Below, piece by piece: positions 1-6,932 of a DNA stretch of 64,000 bases; the first letter of the stretch is position 1; the number at the start of each line of letters is the position of its first letter. A program made the translations under genes and the position numbers. The notes below the pieces were generated by a model that was not told the DNA's origin, did not search any database, and was given only the letters and a program-made list of their open reading frames with translations. This DNA is from Oscillospiraceae bacterium (GTDB lineage: Bacteria > Bacillota > Clostridia > Oscillospirales > CAG-272): contig SVTL01000009.1 of NCBI GenBank assembly GCA_015063795.1, positions 1-64,000 of the forward strand, read 5' to 3'.

Positions 1-1
1 T

Positions 2-115
2 TATATGCGTATTGTAGTTGTCGCTTATGATGATGAGTTACAGTTTTACGAAGCGTGTGGCTTTGAAAAAAGCAAAGATGCTTCGCCAATGTTTATAACA
101 TCGCTATGGACATAA
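2..115 (+). CDS. GNAT acetyltransferase, C-terminal fragment (cut by window start)
   Basis: An open frame entering from the left edge encodes 37 residues before TAA. It contains QFYEACGFEKSKD, which matches the final beta-strand/turn of GNAT N-acetyltransferases (the usual FYxKxGF motif), followed by a short hydrophobic end. The substrate cannot be told from this tail. The gene is too short for the ORF track and its start lies outside the window. The next gene begins about 100 bp downstream inside a separate repeat-bounded element. Confidence 0.6.
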   Translation, partial: YMRIVVVAYDDELQFYEACGFEKSKDASPMFITSLWT

Positions 116-161
116 ATCAGCAAATTCCAATTTATCGAGAAACGATGGTGTACGGATCGTT

Positions 162-616
162 AAAAGCCTCCCTTGTGTAAAGGGAGGTGGCACGCGGAGC
201 GTGACGGAGGGATTGTAATGCAGCGAAAACACAATAAAGATATCGTTCCTACCGCAAGAATGCTACGAAAAAACATGACAAAAGAAGAAAAGCATCTTTG
301 GTATGATTTTTTGCGCACCTATCCCGTACGCTTTTCTCGTCAAAAGGTTCTCGGTAAATATATCGCAGATTTTTACTGTGCAGAGGCAAAGCTTGTCATT
401 GAGCTTGACGGTTCCGGACATTATACCGAAGAAGGAAAGCAATATGATGAAGAAAGAACCGCTTTTCTTGCAGAATACGGTTTGACAGTTATCAGAATAC
501 CGAATACGGAAATATATAAAAACTTTCGAGGTGTCTGTGAATATATTGATCACCTCATAGAACAATCCCTCAGTCAGCTTCGCTGACAGCTCCCTTTACA
601 CAAGGGAGCCTTTTTT
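162..616 (+). mobile_element. DUF559-carrying element with terminal inverted repeats
   Basis: The left end reads GCCTCCCTTGTGTAAAGGGA, then a CACGC/GCGTG hairpin, then GGAGGGATTGT. The right end is the inverted counterpart: ACAATCCCTC, a GTCAGC/GCTGAC hairpin, then TCCCTTTACACAAGGGAGCC. Each end is itself a small hairpin set, and the DUF559 ORF fills the space between. A gene-less relative with both ends lies at 51534-51666 and a single end at 28461-28508. No transposase is present, so if it moves it must be mobilised in trans or by the cargo nuclease. The boundaries are approximate. Confidence 0.6.
218..586 (+). CDS. DUF559 domain protein (PD-(D/E)XK/Vsr-like nuclease fold)
   Basis: This 122-residue protein has the DUF559 pattern: an N-terminal helix MTKEEKHLWYDFLR, then FSRQKVLGKYIADFYC, then the acidic strand KLVIELDGSGHY, and a C-terminal VIRIPNTEI strand. 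DUF559 is related to very-short-patch-repair endonucleases; D in IADFYC and E/D in VIELDG are the likely metal-binding residues. I chose ATG 218 because GGAGGG sits seven bases upstream, whereas the longer ORF starts inside the repeat. The gene is wholly enclosed by terminal inverted repeats, suggesting it is the cargo or mobilising nuclease of the element. That function is inference. Confidence 0.8.
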   Translation: MQRKHNKDIVPTARMLRKNMTKEEKHLWYDFLRTYPVRFSRQKVLGKYIADFYCAEAKLVIELDGSGHYTEEGKQYDEERTAFLAEYGLTVIRIPNTEIYKNFRGVCEYIDHLIEQSLSQLR

Positions 617-771
617 GTTCACCTATGGCTTGTCATTTTTCCTGACAAGCACTGCATTTGTGTCCACAAATGCAAAATACGGCATACCCCTTTCGAGATA
701 TGCCGTATTTTTGAAAACTGTCCTTTAGGATACAATCCTATGGCTCCGCCGTTTTTTTCTTTTGTCGCTCC

Positions 772-3117
772 TCACGGCTTTTTTCTTAACAGCCGTTCGA
801 TGGTCTTTTTCGACAGCGCCATCAGCTCGGCGGCCTGCTCGGAATCGTAGGAATCGGCAAACAGACCGATGCTGCGCGCGTCGGGCTTCAGATGCACCTG
901 CCCGCTCTTGCCGTAGTCCAGCAGGATGCCGTCGGAGCAGGAGGCATTCTTCTCCTCGGCCAGCCGTGTCAGCAGACGGCTCCGCGTGCCGCCGTCGGGG
1001 AAAAGCAATTCCTCCTCCTCTCTGGCAAAGGGCGGAATGGCACTCTCCTCCTCGCGCAGGGTACAGCCCTCCCCCGCCAGCACCGCCAGCAGCTTGGCCG
1101 CGGCATGGGAGGCATCGCTGACGTAGAGATAGCTCCTCGCCGACGCGCGCAGCAGACGCTCCCCCTCCCCGCGGGGACGGAAGCTGTAATATTCGGCCTT
1201 GCCGCCCCGTTCGGAGGCGATCCGCTCCAGCGTCAGCGGCGAATGGAAGGGCAGGACGATCTTCTTCGCCCCTTTCTCCAGCTCGCTCCGCGCGATGATG
1301 GCCGCCGCGTGCCAGCCGTCCACCGCCGTCCCCCCTTGGGAAAAGACAAGCCCCTCGCCGCGGCTGTCCACGGTGATGCACACCTCCGCCTCCTCCTCGG
1401 AGCACAAAACAGCCCCCTTTTCGACCAGCGCCTCGGCCAGCCAATGGATGCCCTCCCCCTTCAGGCAGAAACGGGTGAAGGGGAGCGTTTCGGGCAGAAG
1501 CCGCGAAAGAGAGGCCGCATACAGTCCGCCGATGTCTGAAAACACGGCGCGTTTTGTCCTTTTGCCCTTCTCGGTCGGAGAGCCCCCACCCTCGCTCAGA
1601 TGGGAAAACAGCGCCTGCTCCGCCTCGCGCAAAGGATACAGCCCGTCGGCATCCCAGAGCGTGATGCGGACCGTCCCCTCCCCGCTTTTTCCCACGCAGG
1701 CGGTCAGCTTGCTGTTGAGATGGATGGCGGCAAAGGCGGCCAGACGGTCGAAGCCCACGCCCAGATCGAAGCAGACTCCGCCAACCTCCTCCATGCCGCA
1801 CAGCATCGCGTCCTTCCGCGCCTCCTGTCCCCTCTCGGCACAGACCGCGCATTTTCCGCCCCCTGCGCTCAGCGCCATCGCCCGTCCCAGCGAGCGGCAG
1901 ACCGAAAGCGTCAGCTCCTCCTCGCCGCCGTAAAAGCCGTCCCCCGCCGCCAGCATCAACGGGAAGGGGGAGGGCGTTTTTTCTTCCTCGCCGTGACGGA
2001 GATGGGTATGCCGCGCCAGCTTGGTTCGATCGGGAAGCACCGCGCCGTCCCCGATCACGCAGTCGCCGCCGATGATGCACCCCCGCCCGATGCGGACGCC
2101 GTCGCCCACCGTCACGTGCTCGCAGAGGATCGCCCCCTCGATCACGCAATTCCGACCAACGCTCACGCCGTCGAAGAGGAGGCTGTCCTCCACCACGCTT
2201 CCCTCCCCCACGCGGCAGTCGGCACCGAACACGGCAAGCGGCTCTGCTTCGCGCCCGAAGCGAGCAGTGTCATTATCGGGGCGTCTACGTATACCGAAGC
2301 GCTCGGTATACGTAGACTGCCCTTCGCTTTCACTCACATCTTCCTCCCCACCAAAGCAAACGGTATCCGCAGACTGCCCTTCGCTTTCCGAACGCTCCCG
2401 CCGCTTTCTTTCAAACTCCAGATTGGTCTGCAGCAGCACCCCCGCATCCCCGATGTCACACCAATCCGCCCCGTCGCTGACCGCATACAGCGCCAGCCCC
2501 ATCTTTACCATCAGCGGAAACAGATCCTTGGAAAAATCGAAGGGGAGCCCCTGCGGGATCAGCTTCAGCAGACTCTTCTGCAGCAGATAGATGCCCGTGT
2601 TGGCGCGGTTGGAAAACACGCGGTTCCACGCCGGCTTCTCCTCAAAGCGCGTCACCCTGCCCTCCGCATCGGTGAGAACGATGCCGTAACGGGTGGGATC
2701 GTCCACCTCCTTGAGCAGGATGGTCGCATCCGCGTGATGCTGACGGTGAAAGGCCAGCGCTCTTGACAGATCGATCTGAGTAAAGCAGTCGCCGCTGATG
2801 ACAAGAAACGTATCGCTCAGCCGCTCCTCGCAGACCTTCACGCCCCCCGCCGTCCCCAGCGGAACGCTCTCGTGGGAATAGGACAGGCGGATGCCGTTTT
2901 TCTCCTCGCCGCAGGCGGCACGGATGTCCTCCGCACGGTAGGCGGTGGTCAGTACGGCCTCGCGGACTCCGTGCCGCGCCAGCAGCTCCAGAATGTGAAA
3001 CAGCGTCGGCTTGCCCCCGATGGGGACCAGCGGCTTCGGACGGCTTTCGGTGATGGGGCGGAGCCTTCTCCCCTCTCCCCCCGCCAGAATGACGGCGGTG
3101 ATGCGTTCTTTGTTCAT
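772..3117 (-). CDS. Sugar-1-phosphate nucleotidyltransferase fused to left-handed beta-helix and degenerate phosphoglucomutase-like domain
   Basis: The N-terminal ~230 residues are a nucleotidyltransferase with the signature GGEGRRLRPITESRPKPLVP, typical of mannose- or glucose-1-phosphate nucleotidyltransferases making NDP-sugars for surface glycans. A hexapeptide-repeat beta-helix follows (GRNCVIEGAILCEHVTVGDG). The last ~350 residues align in layout with phosphohexomutases, but I see neither the TASHNP phosphoserine loop nor the DGDADR metal loop, so that half is probably not a mutase. A low-complexity linker at about residues 250-300 carries SEGQS..T repeats and a perfect DNA palindrome (2283-2317). 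ATG 3117 was chosen because AAAGGAAAGGGC precedes it and the core motif starts shortly after. Exact sugar specificity is unknown. Confidence 0.8.
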   Translation of the reverse strand: MNKERITAVILAGGEGRRLRPITESRPKPLVPIGGKPTLFHILELLARHGVREAVLTTAYRAEDIRAACGEEKNGIRLSYSHESVPLGTAGGVKVCEERLSDTFLVISGDCFTQIDLSRALAFHRQHHADATILLKEVDDPTRYGIVLTDAEGRVTRFEEKPAWNRVFSNRANTGIYLLQKSLLKLIPQGLPFDFSKDLFPLMVKMGLALYAVSDGADWCDIGDAGVLLQTNLEFERKRRERSESEGQSADTVCFGGEEDVSESEGQSTYTERFGIRRRPDNDTARFGREAEPLAVFGADCRVGEGSVVEDSLLFDGVSVGRNCVIEGAILCEHVTVGDGVRIGRGCIIGGDCVIGDGAVLPDRTKLARHTHLRHGEEEKTPSPFPLMLAAGDGFYGGEEELTLSVCRSLGRAMALSAGGGKCAVCAERGQEARKDAMLCGMEEVGGVCFDLGVGFDRLAAFAAIHLNSKLTACVGKSGEGTVRITLWDADGLYPLREAEQALFSHLSEGGGSPTEKGKRTKRAVFSDIGGLYAASLSRLLPETLPFTRFCLKGEGIHWLAEALVEKGAVLCSEEEAEVCITVDSRGEGLVFSQGGTAVDGWHAAAIIARSELEKGAKKIVLPFHSPLTLERIASERGGKAEYYSFRPRGEGERLLRASARSYLYVSDASHAAAKLLAVLAGEGCTLREEESAIPPFAREEEELLFPDGGTRSRLLTRLAEEKNASCSDGILLDYGKSGQVHLKPDARSIGLFADSYDSEQAAELMALSKKTIERLLRKKP
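2283..2317. repeat. Perfect 15-bp-arm palindrome inside a coding linker
   Basis: GTCTACGTATACCGA and TCGGTATACGTAGAC are exact inverse complements around a 5-base AGCGC loop. The palindrome lies in the linker between the nucleotidyltransferase and beta-helix domains and keeps the reading frame open. Nearby sequence repeats the tail of the unit (AGACTGCCCTTCGCTTTC and GCAGACTGCCCTTCGCTTTC). It resembles the intergenic mini-hairpins of this genome. Confidence 0.8.
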
Positions 3118-3308
3118 GCCCTTTCCTTTCTTGCTCATCCGCCCCGACCGTGAGCCGAAGCGGGATTTTGCGGTGTCCAATGCACCGTTTTCTCGATTTA
3201 TGGTGTCTCCTCCCCCTCTTTTTTATGCGTCAAATTTGGAAGCATATGAATAAAATGGCCGCCACGGACCACAATATCCACAGAACGAAACAAAAATTGA
3301 GGGACCGC

Positions 3309-3596
3309 ATGATGATAAAAGGAAACGCACGCAAGATCATTCGTTTAAAGAACACCGAAAGCGAGCTGTTTGACGAGGCTCTCTTCTTCCTCCGCGACTC
3401 CGCCGACCGCAACGGACGCATCTCCGAGCAGGATATGCTCCGCGAGGCCGACCGCATCGTCTCGCGCAACCTGATCACCGAAAGCGCCTTCCGAGTCAGC
3501 GGCAGGGACGGGCACGGACGGACGCTCTTCGCCTTTCTGGCAGGCGCAGGCAGTGCGGGGGCGCTGGGCTCACTCCTGCTGCTTCTGATCCGCTGA
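3309..3596 (+). CDS. Small conserved protein of unknown function with C-terminal hydrophobic segment
   Basis: This is a 95-residue protein beginning MMIKGNARKIIRLKNTESELF. It resembles the short clostridial proteins that start M-K-G-x-x-[RK]-x-V-[IV] followed by FEQAIF-like sequence and a helical VTEEQLLREA region, a family with no assigned role that I recall rather than searched for. The C-terminus (LFAFLAGAGSAGALGSLLLLLIR) is glycine-rich and hydrophobic, possibly one membrane helix. GAGGG ends five bases before ATG 3309, which favours this start over upstream ATGs at 3246 and in the ORF track. It is divergent from the nucleotidyltransferase gene. Confidence 0.6.
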   Translation: MMIKGNARKIIRLKNTESELFDEALFFLRDSADRNGRISEQDMLREADRIVSRNLITESAFRVSGRDGHGRTLFAFLAGAGSAGALGSLLLLLIR

Positions 3597-3924
3597 CCGA
3601 GAAGGCACGATTGTGAACGCCGTTAACGAATTGTGACTTAAAAAGTTAACAATTTTGTGCTATTCTGTATGGTAGCAGGAAATGCCCTTTCGAAAAAGCG
3701 AGAGAGCATCTCCACCGTGTCCGTAAAAAAAAGATCGCCTTCTCACAGGCGCATCCGACAGGAAAGGGAGACAGCCGAAGCGCGGTTCGTTGTGCGCTTC
3801 ACCGCTTCTCCTTACATACAGGCAGGCAAGCTTCCGACCGAACAAGGGCGGAGTCTTTTGCGTTTGCCATCATCCGACAGATCCGGGCAAAAATCCAAAG
3901 AAACGAGGAACAAAAACACCCTTT

Positions 3925-5595
3925 ATGAAAAAGAACGACGAAACATTGCGCATCATCTCCCTGGGCGGACTGGGCGAGATCGGCAAAAACATCACCGCCA
4001 TCGAATACGGCGAGGACATCATCCTCATCGACTGCGGTCTCGGCTTCCCCGACGACGATATGCTGGGCGTTGACCTGGTCATCCCCGACTTCACCTATCT
4101 GGAAAAGAAGCAGGAGAACATCCGCGGTCTCTTCCTCACCCACGGCCACGAGGACCACATCGGCGGAGTCCCCTACCTGCTCAAGGAGCTGGACGTCCCG
4201 GTCTACGGCACCCGCCTCACGCTGGGCATCTTAGACAACAAGCTGGCCGAGCACAGGCTGGACACCATCGCCGACCTGCACTGCGTCAAGGCAGGCGACG
4301 TGGTCAAGGCGGGCGTGTTTTCCGTGGAATTCATCCGCGTCAACCACTCCATTGCCGACGCCTGCTGTCTGGCCGTCAAAACGCCTTACGGCACGGTGGT
4401 CCATTCCGGCGACTTCAAGCTGGATCTCACCCCCGTGGAGAGCGAGATGATGGACCTCACCCGCCTCGGCGAGATCGGCAAAAAGGGCGTGCTGGCGCTG
4501 CTGTGCGAGTCCACCAACGTCGAGCACCCGGGCTACACCATGTCCGAGCGCACGGTGGGCAACTCTCTTGACGGCATCTTCATGAAAAACCCCGACAAGC
4601 GTCTGATCATCACCACCTTCTCCTCCAACGTCCACCGCGTGCAGCAGATCATCAACACCAGCGTCAAATACGGACGCAAGGTGGCCATCACCGGCCGCAG
4701 CATGCTGAACATCGTGGGCGCGGCCATCGAGCTGGGCTACATCAACGCACCGCAGGGCTCGATCATCGACATCAACGAGCTGAAGCGCTATCCCGCCGAG
4801 CAGATCACCATCGTCACCACCGGCAGCCAGGGCGAGCCCATGTCCGCTCTCTACCGCATCGCCTTCTCCGATCACGAAAAGGTCCAGCTGGGCCCGAAGG
4901 ATCTGGTGGTCATCAGCGCCAACCCCATCCCCGGCAACGAAAAGCTGGTGGGCAAGATCATCAACGAGCTCTTCCGCAAGGGCGCATCGGTCTTCCGCGA
5001 TTCCACCGTGGAGGTGCACGTGTCCGGCCACGCCTGCCAGGAGGAGCTGAAGCTCATGCACGCTCTCACCAAGCCCAAATACTTCATGCCCGTCCACGGC
5101 GAATACCGCCATCTGATCCAGCACCGTGAGCTGGCCAAGACCATGGGCATGCCCGAAAAGAATATTTTTGTTTCCGAGATCGGCAAGGTTCTGGAGATCG
5201 ACCGCAAGGGCGCCCGCTTCAACGGCACCGTTCCCTCGGGGCGCGTGCTGGTGGACGGCTACGGCGTGGGCGACGTGGGCAACATCGTCCTGCGCGACCG
5301 CAAGCACCTGTCCCAGGACGGTCTGATCGTGGTCGTTGCCACCATCGATTCCGATGAGCGCCTGCTGCTCTCCGGTCCCGACATCGTTTCCCGCGGCTTT
5401 GTGTACATGCGCGAGGCCGAGGAGCTGATGGACGAGGTGAAGGCCATCGCCGCCGACACCATCAACGAGTGTCTGGACAACGCCATCACCGACCGCGCCC
5501 AGATGAAGTCGATGCTCAAGGACGACCTGACCAAGTTCCTGTACAGCCGCACGAAAAAGAAGCCCATGATTTTGCCGGTCGTGACGGGTGTGTAA
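3925..5595 (+). CDS. rnj: Ribonuclease J
   Basis: This 556-residue protein has the length and layout of RNase J, the beta-CASP metallo-beta-lactamase that degrades and matures RNA with 5'-exo and endo activity in Firmicutes. The zinc motif is LTHGHEDHIGG at about residue 70, followed by the HSGDFKLD acid motif, TNVEHPGYTMSE, the beta-CASP TTGSQGEPMSALYR block, and SGHACQEELKLM with MPVHGEYRH near residue 400. The C-terminal domain (LSGPDIVSRGFVYMRE) is also present. ATG 3925 gives MKKNDETLRIISLGGLGEIG, the usual N-terminus; the longer ORF runs into non-coding DNA. The ribosome-binding site is weak (GAGGAA about 16 bases upstream). It appears monocistronic. Confidence 0.95.
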   Translation: MKKNDETLRIISLGGLGEIGKNITAIEYGEDIILIDCGLGFPDDDMLGVDLVIPDFTYLEKKQENIRGLFLTHGHEDHIGGVPYLLKELDVPVYGTRLTLGILDNKLAEHRLDTIADLHCVKAGDVVKAGVFSVEFIRVNHSIADACCLAVKTPYGTVVHSGDFKLDLTPVESEMMDLTRLGEIGKKGVLALLCESTNVEHPGYTMSERTVGNSLDGIFMKNPDKRLIITTFSSNVHRVQQIINTSVKYGRKVAITGRSMLNIVGAAIELGYINAPQGSIIDINELKRYPAEQITIVTTGSQGEPMSALYRIAFSDHEKVQLGPKDLVVISANPIPGNEKLVGKIINELFRKGASVFRDSTVEVHVSGHACQEELKLMHALTKPKYFMPVHGEYRHLIQHRELAKTMGMPEKNIFVSEIGKVLEIDRKGARFNGTVPSGRVLVDGYGVGDVGNIVLRDRKHLSQDGLIVVVATIDSDERLLLSGPDIVSRGFVYMREAEELMDEVKAIAADTINECLDNAITDRAQMKSMLKDDLTKFLYSRTKKKPMILPVVTGV

Positions 5596-5632
5596 CGCGT
5601 AGCGTTACCGCACGTTACGACGACACCCTACA

Positions 5633-5688
5633 AAATTCGCTCGGTGTCGGAGCGACACCGCTTTTCCTGCGGAAAAGACCGCGAATTT
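5633..5688. repeat. Three-way-junction repeat, copy A
   Basis: Outer arms AAATTCGC and GCGAATTT enclose two hairpins, CGGTGTCG-gag-CGACACCG and CTTTTCC-tgc-GGAAAAG. The flank ACACCCTACA resembles that of copies B and G. In the folded form this is a stem with two side hairpins. Confidence 0.7.
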
Positions 5689-5749
5689 CAAAGCGAGATA
5701 AGATCGATCGACCTACCCTTGTGGGTTATCCGTTCACCGACGCCCTACA

Positions 5750-5804
5750 GAGTTTGCTCGTGTCGGAGCGATACCGCTTTTCCTTCGGAAAAGACCGCAA
5801 ACTC
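5750..5804. repeat. Three-way-junction repeat, copy B
   Basis: Outer arms GAGTTTGC and GCAAACTC enclose GTGTCG-gag-CGATAC (one mismatch to copy A) and CTTTTCC-ttc-GGAAAAG. The flank is GACGCCCTACA. The outer arm differs from copy A on both sides together, which indicates compensatory change. The rest of the 5596-6053 gap holds a TTTTTCTTTG long hairpin (about 5938-5975) and no gene I can support. Confidence 0.7.
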
Positions 5805-6053
5805 CAAAGCAACTGCGTATCGAACGGGCGTATAAAAGTTTTGATCAAACTTTTTCAAAAGTTTGCGCGGTGAAGGGCGCGGAGCCCTTCTCGCTCCTCG
5901 CAAGGAGCGAAACCTCTCTTTTGGCGTTTCTTTTTGCGAAGCTTTTTCTTTGCGCCTACTGTCAGCAAAGAAAAAGCGAGTAAGCGATACGCAGAAACGA
6001 ACGGCTTGGTATATTCACCGCTCAGGGCAACGCCCCCCATCACGGCACAAAAC

Positions 6054-6079
6054 AAAAAAGCGTTCTGCCGACAGAACGC
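6054..6079 (-). terminator. Rho-independent terminator for the zinc-ribbon membrane protein gene
   Basis: On the minus strand GCGTTCT and AGAACGC form a 7-bp stem with a 6-base loop and are followed by six T residues. It lies about 50 bp past the stop codon at 6127. Confidence 0.75.
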
Positions 6080-6083
6080 ACCA

Positions 6084-6109
6084 AAAAAGGACTCTTGTGA
6101 GTCCTTTTT
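6084..6109. terminator. Bidirectional terminator-like hairpin
   Basis: AAAAAGGACTC-ttgt-GAGTCCTTTTT is a perfect 11-bp inverted repeat with A/T tails on both sides, immediately downstream of the gene ending at 6127. It can act in either direction. Confidence 0.75.
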
Positions 6110-6126
6110 CTTTTATACAAACAAAA

Positions 6127-6519
6127 TCACGGCAGCTTTTTGCCGCACCTGTTGCAATAAACGAAATCCTCCGCCAGCGCACTGCCGCAGTAGGGACAAA
6201 AGCGGCTGTCACCGACCGAGACACCCGACGTCTGCCGTTGTTCTCTGCCGTCCTCACCGCCGAAGCGCGTTTCAAAGGGATCAGGCTCCTCGCCCTCCTC
6301 GGTGATGTCATACAGCGAGGTGCGGTTCTTCCCCGCGGCGTTGCGGAAATGGTGAAATATGTTGTAAATGCCGATGCCCACGAACGCGATGCCGAACAGC
6401 GCCATAAACGGCTCAAACGAAGCGGCCATCACCGTCCAGAACACGCCGAACAGTGTAACAACAAGGCTCATCACACCGTTGAAAAAGGACGGTCCGCGCC
6501 CCGGCTTGATGCTTTTCAT
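6127..6519 (-). CDS. Small membrane protein with C-terminal zinc ribbon
   Basis: The protein is 130 residues. Two hydrophobic segments lie at about residues 15-33 and 37-55 (VVTLFGVFWTVMAASF and ALFGIAFVGIGIYNIF). An acidic linker follows, then a C-terminal zinc ribbon FCPYCGSALAEDFVYCNRCG, whose two CxxC pairs should hold one zinc. The ribbon is predicted to be cytoplasmic. AAGGAG six bases before the ATG supports the start. It is followed by two terminators and seems to be transcribed alone. Double-helix-plus-ribbon proteins of this kind are common in Clostridia, and no function is known to me. Confidence 0.75.
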   Translation of the reverse strand: MKSIKPGRGPSFFNGVMSLVVTLFGVFWTVMAASFEPFMALFGIAFVGIGIYNIFHHFRNAAGKNRTSLYDITEEGEEPDPFETRFGGEDGREQRQTSGVSVGDSRFCPYCGSALAEDFVYCNRCGKKLP

Positions 6520-6574
6520 AAGATGCTCCTTTTTTTGACATGGTTACGGTTGCTTTTTTGCGGCGCTCAGCGCC

Positions 6575-6665
6575 GCTGAATTGGGCAAGAGATGTCAGGG
6601 GGATTCTCCCCCTGAAACCCCGACTTAGGTACTTTTTGAAAAAAGTACCTAAGAACCTCAAAAAC
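6575..6665. repeat. TTTTTGAAAAAAG hairpin repeat
   Basis: The unit reads GGGATTCTCCCCCTGAAACC, then a hairpin CTTAGGTACTTTTT-ga-AAAAAAGTACCTAAG, then AACCTCAAAAACTTTCAAAAG. Some twenty relatives lie in other gaps. Here it sits downstream of tex and upstream of the 6127 gene, both on the minus strand, where it could terminate transcription. Confidence 0.65.
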
Positions 6666-6708
6666 TTTCAAAAGCCGCTTCGCGCGACTTGGTGTTCAAC
6701 TTCAACAA

Positions 6709-6827
6709 ATTCCCGTCTTTCGCCTTTGGCGAAAGCTGAGGCTCAGTTATGAGAAAACGGATTGCTTCAACAAATTTCTGTCTTTTCCGCAGGAAAAGCG
6801 GAGGCTCGATGCCGACGAAGAAATTTG
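6709..6827. repeat. Three-way-junction repeats, copies C (degenerate) and D
   Basis: Copy D (6771-6827) has outer arms CAAATTTC and GAAATTTG, an inner CTTTTCC-gca-GGAAAAG hairpin and a short GGC-tcgat-GCC hairpin. Copy C (about 6709-6764) keeps the hairpin CTTTCGCC-ttt-GGCGAAAG and a CTGAG/CTCAG stem, but its outer arms no longer pair well. The remainder of the gap to 6932 holds no gene I can support. Confidence 0.6.
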
Positions 6828-6932
6828 CTTGGGGAGGCGCTTTGTAAACGATAGCGATGGCTTCACGCTCCCCTAGGAATTTGCTCGGGCGCAAAACGAA
6901 GAAACAGTTACGCTGAACTTCACGCGCCCGTC

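Noticed and set aside
725-2149. 474-aa minus-strand ORF
   Set aside because: It is the alternative frame of the nucleotidyltransferase gene, with an Arg/Gly-rich composition typical of shadow frames in GC-rich DNA.
3611-3660. Rex operator upstream of rnj
   Set aside because: TTGTGAA is present but the second half-site is not at the four-base spacing required by TTGTGAA-N4-TTCACAA.
4231-5307. 358-aa minus-strand ORF opposite rnj
   Set aside because: It lies entirely antisense to RNase J, is His/Val/Gly-rich, and has no recognisable motif.
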